Counted from the stretch's first letter, positions 53,674 to 62,704 are shown. The stretch is DNA of 64,000 bases from Merdimonas faecis (GCF_001754075.1 NZ_MIEH01000020.1:90839-154838); one strand, 5' to 3'. The notes: a model not told the origin generated them from the sequence alone. Numbers and translations: made by a program.

Positions 53674-54633
53674 TTATGCCGCCTTCTTTCTTCCTGTTAA
53701 ACTTTTTTGGATTCCATCCAGGCAGACTGCTCCTAAGAAAATACACCCACGGATAATCAGCTGATAATATTCACTAACATTTAAAATTGTCATGCCATTT
53801 GTCAAAACACCAATTATCAATACGCCACATACAGCCGTCGATATTTTTCCTTCTCCTCCAGTCAGACTAACTCCTCCAATAACCGCAGCCGTCAGACAAT
53901 CCATTTCATAGTTCTTTCCTGCTGTTGGCTGGCCGGAACTAATTCTTGCTAACATAATAATTCCTGCTAATCCTGATAAAAATCCACCAATTGCATAAGT
54001 TGTAATTTTTAATTTTGCTGTATTGATTCCTGAAAGTCTTGCTGCCTCTTCATTACTTCCTATTGCATAAAAATGCCTTCCTATATAAGTTCTATTCAGT
54101 GTCACTGCTGCAATAATAATTACAATCACAAATACAATAACCGGCCACGGAACTGGACCCACATATCCTTGTCCTATGATCTTTGCCTCAGAAGGCAAAT
54201 TCGATACAGGCATTCCTCCGCAGATCAAATATGCAACGCCTTGTAAAATAATCTGCATTGCAAGAGTTCCTATCATCGGAAATATTCCTGTTTTAACAAT
54301 AACGGCACCAGTTAATGTTCCGATCAATGTTGTCACACAAAGTCCAAATACATATGCCTGAAATAATCCCCATCCAAAACTGGTCAAAAGCACTGCGACC
54401 AAAACAGACTGCAACGAAATAACAGAACTAAGCGACAGATCAATTCCTCCTGCAACCATAACAAATAGTAATCCTATTGTTGCAATTCCCATAATGGATG
54501 ACTGACGTACAATAGTAAACATATTTGACATTGTTAAGAATGAATCGGGACTTAATATACCAAATAATATAATCAAAAATAGTAAAATCACTAACACAAA
54601 ATATTGTTTAATAAAACTTTTTACCCTGCTCAT
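53674..54633 (-). CDS. sugar ABC transporter permease (RbsC-like)
   Basis: 319 residues with eight to ten spans of the BPD_transp_2 family. Characteristic segments are GGIDLSLSSVISLQSVLVAVLL, YAIGSNEEAARLSGINTAKLKITTYAIGGFLSGLAGIIMLARISSGQPTAGKNYEMDCLTAAVIGGVSLTGGEG. It forms the membrane channel with the RbsA-like ATPase encoded just upstream (11 bp). Confidence 0.93.
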   Translation of the reverse strand: MSRVKSFIKQYFVLVILLFLIILFGILSPDSFLTMSNMFTIVRQSSIMGIATIGLLFVMVAGGIDLSLSSVISLQSVLVAVLLTSFGWGLFQAYVFGLCVTTLIGTLTGAVIVKTGIFPMIGTLAMQIILQGVAYLICGGMPVSNLPSEAKIIGQGYVGPVPWPVIVFVIVIIIAAVTLNRTYIGRHFYAIGSNEEAARLSGINTAKLKITTYAIGGFLSGLAGIIMLARISSGQPTAGKNYEMDCLTAAVIGGVSLTGGEGKISTAVCGVLIIGVLTNGMTILNVSEYYQLIIRGCIFLGAVCLDGIQKSLTGRKKAA

Positions 54634-54644
54634 ACTCTCTCCTC

Positions 54645-56129
54645 CTATGCTGTAATATTCGATGCATACCGCATGATCTTGTCTTGTGAAAATTCTTCTT
54701 TTGACAATTCTCCTACAACTTTTCCTTCTGCCATAACTAACATTCGATCAGACATACCCATAATTTCCTCCATCTCTGATGAAATCATCAATATCCCTAA
54801 TCCTTCTTTCGTTAACTGATTTATCAGTTCGTAGATTTCTTGTTTTGCTCCGACATCAATTCCCCTTGTCGGTTCATCTAAGATTAAAACTTTTGATTCA
54901 CTTGCCAACCACTTTGCAACTGCTACTTTCTGTTGATTTCCCCCTGATAAATTTCCTACCAGTTGATTTATAGAAGGTGTCTTTATATGAAGAGCATCTT
55001 TATATTTCTCTACACAAGCGTTCTCTTTTTTTCTATCAATAAATAAAAAATGAGACAATCTTTTCAAGATCGGTAATGTAATGTTCCAGCGTATGGACAT
55101 TTTTAGTAATACACCCTGATTTTTCCGGTCTTCGGAGACATATGCTATGCCTTGCTCTATTGCATCTTTAGGAGAATGTATCTCTACTTTTTTCCCTTTT
55201 ATGAAAATCTCTCCTGAAAATTTTTTGTCCGCTCCTATGATCAGTCTGGCAATTTCTGTTCTTCCCGCCCCTACTAATCCTGCTAATCCTACAATTTCTC
55301 CTTTATGTACACAAAATGAGGTTTTTTGATTGGATGGCCCACATAAATCTTTAATTTCTAAAATTTTTTCTCCACATTCTACTTCCCTTACTGGATATGT
55401 CTCTGTTAATTCTCGGCCAACCATATCATAAATTAATTGGTTCTTCGTGATATCTTTTGCTGGTACCGTTTTTATTACTTCTCCATCCCGCATAACAGTA
55501 ATAGTGTCTGACAGTTCAAAAATCTCGTCCATTCGATGGGATATATATATAATCGAGACCCCTTTTTCTTTCAATTTTCTAACCAGCTTAAATAATACAT
55601 CTACTTCATTTTCTGTTAATGGCGCTGTTGGTTCATCCATGATCAGTAACTTAACATTTTTGGCTAATGCCTTTGATATTTCTACCAACTGCATATATGC
55701 AACAGTTAAATCTTTAATTCTTGTTCCCGGTCTAATATCTGTATTTAATGATTTTAAAATTTCCAATGTACTATCGGTCAGCTTCTTTTTATCTATAAAT
55801 ATCCCTTTATTTACCTTTGTGCCCATATAGATATTTTCTTCTACCGTTAATTCTGGCGCCAGGTTAAATTCCTGGTAAATTGCTTCTATTCCAATTTCGC
55901 TAGATAAAATAGGGTTCAATTCTGTATATTTTTTCCCAAGGTATATAATCTCTCCTTCATCTGGAGTAATTGCTCCTGTTATGGCCTTTATTAGCGTAGA
56001 TTTCCCAGCCCCATTTTCCCCTACTAAAGCGTGCACTTCTCCTTCTTTTACCGAAAAAGAAACTTTATCGAGCGCCACTACACCCGGATATCTTTTTGTC
56101 ACATTTTTTATTTCTAATATGTTACCCAT
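54645..56129 (-). CDS. sugar ABC transporter ATPase (RbsA-like)
   Basis: 494 residues, two ABC domains. Domain 1: VGENGAGKST near 38, TVAYMQLVEISKAL near 140, LLIMDEPTAPL near 162. Domain 2 has the RbsA-typical degenerate Walker A GLVGAGRTE near 283, LSGGNQQKVAVAKWL near 393 and VLILDEPTRGID near 415. All features needed for an RbsA-type importer are intact, in contrast to the paralogue at 57312. It is separated from the binding protein gene by a strong terminator hairpin. Confidence 0.93.
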   Translation of the reverse strand: MGNILEIKNVTKRYPGVVALDKVSFSVKEGEVHALVGENGAGKSTLIKAITGAITPDEGEIIYLGKKYTELNPILSSEIGIEAIYQEFNLAPELTVEENIYMGTKVNKGIFIDKKKLTDSTLEILKSLNTDIRPGTRIKDLTVAYMQLVEISKALAKNVKLLIMDEPTAPLTENEVDVLFKLVRKLKEKGVSIIYISHRMDEIFELSDTITVMRDGEVIKTVPAKDITKNQLIYDMVGRELTETYPVREVECGEKILEIKDLCGPSNQKTSFCVHKGEIVGLAGLVGAGRTEIARLIIGADKKFSGEIFIKGKKVEIHSPKDAIEQGIAYVSEDRKNQGVLLKMSIRWNITLPILKRLSHFLFIDRKKENACVEKYKDALHIKTPSINQLVGNLSGGNQQKVAVAKWLASESKVLILDEPTRGIDVGAKQEIYELINQLTKEGLGILMISSEMEEIMGMSDRMLVMAEGKVVGELSKEEFSQDKIMRYASNITA

Positions 56130-56161
56130 ACGTTTGTCACCGTCCTAATTTATATTAAGGA

Positions 56162-56203
56162 AAAACGAGTGGTATAGCATTGCTGATCTATACCACTCGT
56201 TTT
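56162..56203 (-). terminator. 16-bp hairpin with T-run between binding protein and ATPase genes
   Basis: AAAACGAGTGGTATAG (56162-56177) pairs perfectly with CTATACCACTCGTTTT (56188-56203). On the minus strand the stem ends in TTTTT. It lies between the binding protein stop and the ATPase start, so it probably lets the binding protein be made in excess over the transporter. Confidence 0.85.
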
Positions 56204-56210
56204 CGTTAAA

Positions 56211-57206
56211 CTATTCCTGCTCTGCTATAATTTCTTCAACATTATCCTTCGTGACAGCTTTCATTGGGAAATAAAGTTCTCTTTCTTCAACTTCTCCTTT
56301 TTCAGCAAGTTCTACAGCCATATCAATAAAACTATGAGCATTTGGAAGCATCTCTGTACTTACAGTTCCTCTGAAAGTTCCTCCCGCCTGTAATGCAGCT
56401 AACGCATCTTCTACAGCATCTCCTCCAAACATTCCAAGGTCATCTCCTGTAATACCTGCTGCATTAAAAGTTTCATATACTCCCAGAACTCCCGCATCAT
56501 TAATGCCGACAACAACATTCAAATCTGGGTTTGACTGTACCCATGCATCTCCTACATCCACACCTTCTGGCGTATAGCCTGCTTTTGCAGAAACTACAAC
56601 TTCTGCATTAGGTGCTAATTCATCTAATGCTGCAAGAATTCCTTCCTCTCTTGTAACCAAGAATGGATAATCTGGATAATTACATACACCTACTTGTACA
56701 GTTTCCGACTCATCAAAATTTTCATTAATCCATTCACATGCATTTTTTCCGATTTCATATCCGTATTTGTAATTATCGACCCCAATAAATCCGGATGTTC
56801 CTTCTATGTCTGAATCATACGAAATAAACTTAACACCCGCTTCTTCTGCACTTAAAGCCGCATCCTTTAATGCATCGGCATCTGTTACATGGCAAATAAT
56901 AGTATCACAATTAGACTGAACAAAATTTTCAATTCCAGTAATTTTATCGCCAATCTCTGGACACTCTGTTGCAGTAAATGTAACACCTATTTCTTCTGAA
57001 TACTCTTCGAGTTCTTGAACTAGATGTGCAAAAAAAGCATCTGACATGTCACTGATAACAAACCCAACTTTTACATCTTTTTCTCCACTCTCACTGCTAT
57101 CTGTCTCTTCTTCGCTTCCGCCAGAACTACCACATGCTGCCAAAGAGACTGTCATCATACCGATAAGACCTATTGATAACAATTTTTTTACCGTTTCCTT
57201 TTTCAT
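56211..57206 (-). CDS. sugar ABC transporter substrate-binding lipoprotein (RbsB-like)
   Basis: 331 residues. Lipoprotein signal with LAAC (near 21-24), a Ser/Glu-rich linker, then a periplasmic-binding-protein-type I fold (VKVGFVISDMSDAFFAHLVQELEEYSEE, CHVTDADALKDAALSAEEAGVKFISYDSDI, GINDAGVLGVYETFNAAG, FGGDAVEDALAALQ). It delivers a sugar-like compound to the RbsAC-type transporter encoded downstream. Its own promoter with a palindrome lies just upstream. Confidence 0.93.
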   Translation of the reverse strand: MKKETVKKLLSIGLIGMMTVSLAACGSSGGSEEETDSSESGEKDVKVGFVISDMSDAFFAHLVQELEEYSEEIGVTFTATECPEIGDKITGIENFVQSNCDTIICHVTDADALKDAALSAEEAGVKFISYDSDIEGTSGFIGVDNYKYGYEIGKNACEWINENFDESETVQVGVCNYPDYPFLVTREEGILAALDELAPNAEVVVSAKAGYTPEGVDVGDAWVQSNPDLNVVVGINDAGVLGVYETFNAAGITGDDLGMFGGDAVEDALAALQAGGTFRGTVSTEMLPNAHSFIDMAVELAEKGEVEERELYFPMKAVTKDNVEEIIAEQE

Positions 57207-57254
57207 CCCATTTCCTCCTTACATTGTAACTGCATGTGTTCTTGAATTAAATTT

Positions 57255-57289
57255 ATTATAGCAACATGGCGATACAGCAACAATGTATC
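57255..57289 (-). promoter_or_regulatory. binding-protein promoter with palindrome over the -35
   Basis: On the minus strand TTGTTG (57283-57278), 17 bp and TATAAT (57260-57255) form a promoter. A perfect inverted repeat GATACA-N7-TGTATC (57271-57289) contains the -35. It is a candidate binding site for the YesN-type regulator of the island or for another regulator. Confidence 0.6.
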
Positions 57290-57311
57290 AAATTTTGGAA
57301 AAAGTGTACTT

Positions 57312-58778
57312 TTATTGGAATACTTTCAAAAATGACGCTCTCTCTACTTCCTGATAAATTCTGTTTTTTTCTACAACTAAAATACGGTCACATAATAAAA
57401 TCAAGTCGGATACGCTTGCACTACTCAATATCATTCCAGTTCCTTGACTACTAAATTTCAATAAAATCTCACATAATTGTTTTCTTGAAATTGGATCCAG
57501 TCGAAGAAAAGGCTGAAAACAGAACAATATCTTAGGCTTCGCAAATCCTAATCTATAATAGACAACCCTCATTGCATCTCTTCTGCTTATCTCTCTCATA
57601 CTTTTATAAGTTACATTATTCTCAAACAGTTCTTCTCCCATTCTATTCACATATTTTTGCACTCTTCTATTAATAAAATATTTCCCTTTCGCAGTTTTCT
57701 GATAAGCAGATATTTCCAGATTCTCTTGAAGAGACAAATCAGGGAATATAGACAACTGATATGCGTTTCCGTCTACTACTGCAATTTTACTCTTTAACAG
57801 CTTATATTCTGCATCTGTTTTTATTTCTTCATCTTCTATAATAAATTTCCCTTGATATTTCTTTTTACCAAGTAATATTTTTTTTAATTCTCGGCTGAAT
57901 TTATTTTGAATATCATAGATACCAAGAATTTCACCCTTTTTACATTCAAAGGATAGTTCATTAAAATAATTATTTTTTATATTTTGAATCGAGATTGCAT
58001 TTTCTTTTCTTACAGAGGTAACTCCTTCATAATTCTCAAGATATTGTTTTCCTGTTGTTAGACTTCTTTTGATTTTTTCTTTTTCGTAGTCCTCCTTATA
58101 AAACAGCATTCCATTTTTCCCGTTTCGAATAACAACTATCTTATCTGCTGCTTCCGTAATGCTATCTGGATAATTATTAATCCATAATATAGAAATTCCT
58201 TCTTTTTTAAAAAGGTTCAATATTTCTAATATCTGATGAATTTTATCTAAGGAATAATCATCCAGGATATCGTCTACAACTATCAATTTTGCTCGTTTCA
58301 CATATGCCCTCGTAAATCGTAAAATACAGCGTTCATATGGTGTAAGATTTTTTGCCTTTTTCCTAGGATCAATTTTTACATTAAATTGATCAAATATTTT
58401 CTTTGTTTGTTGTTCCATTTTCTTTTTAGATACACTAAATTGAAAATAGTTTATTTTTTCAATAATATATATATTTTCTGCGACCGTAAGATCAGGAATA
58501 ATCAAATCATAGTTTCCAATTAAAAAAATTCCATTTACTCTTTCTACTGGCAGAGACTCTTTTCCAATTTTATACTGCTTTCCGTTGAACCAAACATCTC
58601 CGGAATCAATAAATTCCTTTCCTGATAAAATTGCATAAAGCTCCTCTTTTCCGCTTCCTTCCAAGCCGATTAAATTTATGATTTCCCCACTCAAGATTTC
58701 CAAAGAAAATTGATTTAAAATCAAATTTCCCATTTTCTCTTTTTTTATTTTCCTTAACGACAGTATTGATCTTTTCAT
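57312..58778 (-). CDS. degenerate RbsA-like ABC protein, probably regulatory
   Basis: 488 residues with the two-domain layout of a sugar-ABC ATPase, but key residues are lost. Domain 1 has GLEGSGKEE (no Ser/Thr after Lys), LTPYERCILRF in place of LSGGQ and LIVVDDILDD in place of the Walker B Asp-Glu. Domain 2 has no Walker A (GIYDIQNKFSRE), EISRRDAMRVV in place of the signature and ILFCFQPFLRLD without the catalytic acid. ATP hydrolysis is unlikely. It starts 2 bp after the kinase gene and lies in front of the intact transporter, so it probably links transporter state to the sensor kinase. AT-rich. Confidence 0.8.
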   Translation of the reverse strand: MKRSILSLRKIKKEKMGNLILNQFSLEILSGEIINLIGLEGSGKEELYAILSGKEFIDSGDVWFNGKQYKIGKESLPVERVNGIFLIGNYDLIIPDLTVAENIYIIEKINYFQFSVSKKKMEQQTKKIFDQFNVKIDPRKKAKNLTPYERCILRFTRAYVKRAKLIVVDDILDDYSLDKIHQILEILNLFKKEGISILWINNYPDSITEAADKIVVIRNGKNGMLFYKEDYEKEKIKRSLTTGKQYLENYEGVTSVRKENAISIQNIKNNYFNELSFECKKGEILGIYDIQNKFSRELKKILLGKKKYQGKFIIEDEEIKTDAEYKLLKSKIAVVDGNAYQLSIFPDLSLQENLEISAYQKTAKGKYFINRRVQKYVNRMGEELFENNVTYKSMREISRRDAMRVVYYRLGFAKPKILFCFQPFLRLDPISRKQLCEILLKFSSQGTGMILSSASVSDLILLCDRILVVEKNRIYQEVERASFLKVFQ

Positions 58779-58780
58779 TT

Positions 58781-59800
58781 TTAATTCATATAGTCCTCTT
58801 TTTGATACAGGAGTGGCATCTGAATAAGAACCTGAGTTCCTTCTCCTATTTCACTAGTTACCAATATGTATGCTCGTTTTCCCCAATATAATTTCAGTCT
58901 CTTTTTTATATTTTGTATTGCTACTCCATTATGTTTTTTTGATACATCGTCATTTTCAAAATCATAATCACTATTTAGTTCATCTACCTTTTCCTGTGTC
59001 ATTCCTAACCCATCATCTACCACATGTATTATTAAGCTTTCTTCTGATTCTGTAATATGAATCTTAATAGTTCCAGGTCCCATTTTCAATTCTAGGCCGT
59101 GATAGATAGCATTTTCTATGATAGGCTGAAGAATCAGTTTCGGGATATAACAATTTCCTACTTTATCTTTCTCAGTATCATGATATACGATTTCGCAAAA
59201 AATTTTATCACCAAATCTGTTTTTTTGAATGTTAAAGTAATTCATACAATTTTTGAGTTCATCTTTTAAAAACACGAATGCTTCTTTCCGGCTAATATTG
59301 TATCGAAAATAATTTGCTAGAGATGCCGTCATTTCTGCGATTTTTTTATCACCTTTAATTAAGGCTTCTCCCCTTATAACCTCTAAAGTATTATATAAAA
59401 AATGCGGATTGATTTGATCCTGCAGATTATTAATTTCTGCATTTTTCATCAGAATCTCAGCATTTTTTTGTTTTATGGCCATTGTATCTAGAGATAAAAT
59501 AATTTCTTGTATTTCTTGTATTAGATCTTCCTTGCTTCCACTCCGATAATTTAACTTTAATTCTTCATTTTTTCTATATTCTTCTACCAATTTTTGGAGT
59601 TCCAAATTAGGCAGATAAATATTTATATATATTAAATAAAAATAAGCAATCAATCCTGCCAAAACGATTCCAGTCATCCCTATCTTTATTAAAAGATTAT
59701 GGCTGGTATATATCATTATCGCAAATATCATATCTGTTATGATCAAGGCAATTCCATAAAACATATATTTTTTTATTTTTCCTACTGAATAATTCCGCAT
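58781..59800 (-). CDS. LytS/YesM-type sensor histidine kinase without extracellular domain
   Basis: 339 residues. Two hydrophobic spans (about 11-30 and 36-58) separated by only a few residues, so essentially no extracellular sensor. A coiled linker (residues 60-120) follows, then His_kinase QINPHFLYNTLEVIRGE (His near 135), QPIIENAIYHGLE and DDGLGM in the ATPase domain. YesM kinases normally have a large extracellular sensor of about 250 residues; it is absent here. It is followed by the degenerate ABC protein and preceded by its YesN-type regulator (14 bp). Confidence 0.88.
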   Translation of the reverse strand: MRNYSVGKIKKYMFYGIALIITDMIFAIMIYTSHNLLIKIGMTGIVLAGLIAYFYLIYINIYLPNLELQKLVEEYRKNEELKLNYRSGSKEDLIQEIQEIILSLDTMAIKQKNAEILMKNAEINNLQDQINPHFLYNTLEVIRGEALIKGDKKIAEMTASLANYFRYNISRKEAFVFLKDELKNCMNYFNIQKNRFGDKIFCEIVYHDTEKDKVGNCYIPKLILQPIIENAIYHGLELKMGPGTIKIHITESEESLIIHVVDDGLGMTQEKVDELNSDYDFENDDVSKKHNGVAIQNIKKRLKLYWGKRAYILVTSEIGEGTQVLIQMPLLYQKEDYMN

Positions 59801-59814
59801 TTTTATAATATCCT

Positions 59815-61431
59815 TTACGAGTACAGTTTTCTATATTCTGATGGCTTCAAACCGATTTGTTTTGCAAATTGTTTACTAAAGTATCTTGAATCCTGATATC
59901 CTGACTGTAATGCTACATCATTAATACTCATATTCGTTTCAACAAGCATTTTACATGCTTTTTCTATCCTACAACATACTAAATATTCCGAATACGTCAT
60001 TCCTGTTTCTTTTTTAAAGATAGAACTTAAATATGAGGAATTCATGTCTACAAGCTGTGCAAGCTGTCCAAGGTTTATTTCTTGCATAAAATTTTCTTCA
60101 ATATACTTTTTTACAATACGAATCGGTTTAATATCTTTTTCTTTCTTTTCTTCTATAATATGTAAAACTGCAAAATTAATAAAATTTTTGGTTTCATCTA
60201 TCAACATTTTTTCAGAATACCCATTATCAATTTTTGTATTCCACTGCTTCAACCCTTCTACATATTTTTCGTCATAAAAATTCTTCTTTTTGCAATAATC
60301 TGTAAGTGTTTCCACATATGAAATTAAGATATCAAAAAAAAGAACTGGTGAATACTGTTTACTGTCAAATCTTATTTCTCTTATTGCTGTAGATAAACAG
60401 TCCTTTGCAGCATCGATATCTTCAGCTTCAATTTTTGATAAATAGTTTTGCTTCTTTGCTGGAGTAATTATTTTATCAATTTCATAGGGAGCAAACTTAT
60501 AACTTTCATAATAAATAATACCCGTAGTTGGAATACTGATTCTATATTTAATTGCATCTACAGCAGTCTGCAGGCAAATTCTGGCATCCAAAAATCTATT
60601 GCTTTTTTTACCTACTCCTAAAAAGACAAAAAATTCTTTAAATTTATCCACATCCCTTTTTATATCATCATATAACTCTTCTATTTTTTGCTTTATTACT
60701 ACTTCCTGATCTACTTGATAATTCATTAATACTATAATTCCAGAATGAACTCTTGTAGTAATATACTCTTCACATACCTCCTCTAATAAGGTGACCTTTT
60801 TTTCAATTTTATCAATAATAGAATTATTCCCGTCTTCTACCTCTTTTTCGGTATCTAATTTTACAAATACGGCCTGAAAGATTCCTTCTTTAAAACTCGT
60901 ATTATACTCTGTATTAATTGTTTGATGATCCGCTGTTCCCTCTGTTTCAAAGTTTTGTTGAGACAGTATTGAAGTTAAAAAACGTTTTTTCATTTTATCT
61001 CTAGCTTCTTTTACCTCTAATTTCAACTCTTTTTCATAAATATCATGTGCTTTCTTTTTTTGTATAGTTTCTTTAATTTCCTGAATAATTTCTAATAATT
61101 TCTCTTCTTCGATAGGTTTAAGTAAATAATATTTTACTCCATATTTCATGGCATTTTGGGCATATTCAAACTGCTTAAATCCACTAATCATAACAAACTC
61201 GGCTTCTATACCTGCCTCTTTGATACGCTTAATTAATTCCAATCCATCATATCCCGGCATACGTATATCTGATATAACAATGTCTGGTTCCTTTGTAATG
61301 ATCATCTCAAATGCATCTATTCCTGTATATGCCATTCCAACAATCTCTATATCCAAAGCTTTCCAATCTAATAATTGTGAAATAAGAGAACAAATCATCT
61401 TTTCATCATCTGCGATTACTACCTTTAACAT
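59815..61431 (-). CDS. YesN-type response regulator with AraC DNA-binding domain
   Basis: 538 residues. N-terminal receiver (DDEKMICSLI, phospho-Asp in DIVISDIRMPGYDG near 55, Lys in LLKPIEEEKL), a middle region of about 290 residues rich in charged helices, and a C-terminal AraC domain (about 435-535, NLGQLAQLVDMNSSYLSSIFKKETGMTYSEYLVCCRIEKACKMLVETNMSINDVALQSGYQDSRYFSKQFAKQIGLKPSEYRK). It probably activates the sugar-uptake island. First gene of the operon. Confidence 0.92.
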   Translation of the reverse strand: MLKVVIADDEKMICSLISQLLDWKALDIEIVGMAYTGIDAFEMIITKEPDIVISDIRMPGYDGLELIKRIKEAGIEAEFVMISGFKQFEYAQNAMKYGVKYYLLKPIEEEKLLEIIQEIKETIQKKKAHDIYEKELKLEVKEARDKMKKRFLTSILSQQNFETEGTADHQTINTEYNTSFKEGIFQAVFVKLDTEKEVEDGNNSIIDKIEKKVTLLEEVCEEYITTRVHSGIIVLMNYQVDQEVVIKQKIEELYDDIKRDVDKFKEFFVFLGVGKKSNRFLDARICLQTAVDAIKYRISIPTTGIIYYESYKFAPYEIDKIITPAKKQNYLSKIEAEDIDAAKDCLSTAIREIRFDSKQYSPVLFFDILISYVETLTDYCKKKNFYDEKYVEGLKQWNTKIDNGYSEKMLIDETKNFINFAVLHIIEEKKEKDIKPIRIVKKYIEENFMQEINLGQLAQLVDMNSSYLSSIFKKETGMTYSEYLVCCRIEKACKMLVETNMSINDVALQSGYQDSRYFSKQFAKQIGLKPSEYRKLYS

Positions 61432-61497
61432 ATCTACTCCTGACCTTTCTTAAATTGCCTTTTATTATATCATTATCTTTTTATCTTTCATAGGAGC

Positions 61498-61527
61498 AAA
61501 AAAATACCATTCTGACAAATGAATGGT
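61498..61527 (-). terminator. terminator of the candidate selenoprotein gene
   Basis: On the minus strand ACCATTC (61527-61521) pairs perfectly with GAATGGT (61512-61506), followed by ATTTTTTT (61505-61498). It lies 17 bp after the stop codon of the gene at 61544. Confidence 0.8.
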
Positions 61528-61543
61528 ATATATAATGATGTAT

Positions 61544-61867
61544 TCAATTTTCAATATCATTTTTATCCTTCACAATACTCAGTCCCTTCACCTCAAAGCA
61601 GGTGATCCATGGATATTCCACATAGTTGACAGATACCGTTTCTGCCCGTGAGACACCTTCTGCCGGATAGTACACGTTCCCCAGTTCACTCTGGTCCGCG
61701 GTATATCCCTTTTCCCGCATTACGTCCTCTTCCTCGTCGGTAAAGCTTACCGATACCTCCAGCCTCGGAGGCGCACATCAACTGGTAATCTCTTCGACGT
61801 TCAGAACCACATGGCGCCAGCCATACTTCTCCATGTATTCCTTGGCATTATCATTTAAATAGATCAT
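61544..61867 (-). CDS. putative CC/Se-motif (HesB-like) selenoprotein with in-frame TGA
   Basis: The frame runs 108 codons from ATG 61867 (AAAGGTGG 7 nt upstream) to TGA 61544-61546, broken only by one TGA at 61780-61778 (codon 30). Around it the protein reads VVLNVEEITS-U-CAPPRLEVSVSFTDEEE, so the TGA takes the place of the first Cys of a Cys-Cys pair. Both flanks are open (29 and 77 codons), with acidic, non-degenerate coding sequence and NVYYPAEG and YPWITCFEVKG segments. I recall CC/Se-motif proteins of about this size in Lachnospiraceae. A 7-bp hairpin with G first in its loop lies 24 nt after the TGA, as bacterial SECIS elements require. Promoter and terminator are present. A pseudogene with one nonsense mutation is the alternative. 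Confidence 0.68.
61737..61753 (-). promoter_or_regulatory. candidate bacterial SECIS hairpin
   Basis: On the minus strand TCGGTAA pairs with TTACCGA around loop GCT. The loop G is the 32nd nucleotide after the TGA. Bacterial SECIS elements have an apical loop 16-37 nt downstream and a G in its first positions. A second hairpin (CCTCC-GAGGCT-GGAGG) lies between the TGA and this one. Confidence 0.5.
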
Positions 61868-61908
61868 AATACGGCCACCTTTCTAACTACAAACGCCATT
61901 ACTCTTGA

Positions 61909-61937
61909 AGTATACCACTTTACAATGTTTTTGAAAA
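61909..61937 (-). promoter_or_regulatory. promoter of the candidate selenoprotein gene
   Basis: On the minus strand TTTTCA (61937-61932), a 17-bp spacer and TATACT (61914-61909), 42 bp before the start codon. Confidence 0.6.
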
Positions 61938-62153
61938 CTGTATAAGCTATTCCAGCCTACTGTTCTCCCAGCACAGATTCAAACCGCTCCACTCCTTATA
62001 TCAATTATGAATTATTTTTAGATATCTATGGCGATACATTTAATCAGATGAATGGCTTTCTCCTTAATTATTCACTATATTCGGGAAATCAGCATTTGTT
62101 TCAGCTCCTAAAATGGGTATAAAAATATCTCTCAGTTCTAAAAATGAATGGTA

Positions 62154-62387
62154 TTAGTATTTCAATCCCTGTGGGATTTCTTTATCTGTTTTTAACCCTT
62201 CTGGAACTTCCATCCGTGATATGTGATATCCTCTCATACAATCGTTGCACCAAATCATCATATGTCCCAGTCTCTTTTCCGGTATAACTATAGTGCAATT
62301 ATAATCCGTATTTTCACTTCCGCAATATGGACACTTACCAGGACTTTTCCCTTTTGCTATATTTTCAATATTTTTTCCCCATTTCAT
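62154..62387 (-). CDS. small zinc-ribbon protein, unknown function
   Basis: 77 residues with two CxxC pairs, CPYCGSENTDYNC near 19 and CNDC near 47, typical of a zinc ribbon. No other domain. GAAGG precedes the ATG. The frame ends at TAA 62154. Located in the AT-rich, remnant-rich stretch before the tRNA cluster. Possibly an ancillary protein of a former mobile element. Confidence 0.55.
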   Translation of the reverse strand: MKWGKNIENIAKGKSPGKCPYCGSENTDYNCTIVIPEKRLGHMMIWCNDCMRGYHISRMEVPEGLKTDKEIPQGLKY

Positions 62388-62477
62388 AGGTCATACCTTC
62401 TTTCTAGTTATATTATACCAGAAATCTTTGAATTTAAATGCCACTTTCTCCATCTCATTGAAATCAAGAAATACTAG

Positions 62478-62704
62478 CGAAAGAGAATCCTTAACGCAAA
62501 TGCATATTACTGGATACTTGTAAGGAAACTGGCAAAGGTACTTGGCATGAGTAATTCTGAAATATTCAACTGTAGTCTGGGAACCGTTACAGGTTTATGT
62601 GGAATGAACTGTTGCCATTGGTGTGAACCATTTATCAAAGACATATCTGTTCGGAAGTATATGAATGAATTCAAAGTTTTTTATGGATTGCAGCGAAGGC
62701 AGGG
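62478..62704 (+). pseudogene. phage-like gene remnant
   Basis: The frame is open without a start codon from 62478 to a TGA at 62702-62704 and reads RILNANAYYWILVRKLAKVLGMSNSEIFN and further. The LNANAYYWILVxKLAxxL..S..E pattern is familiar from phage accessory proteins. It is followed in another frame by 62665-62892, suggesting a decayed gene with a frameshift. No intact phage genes are nearby. Confidence 0.4.
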
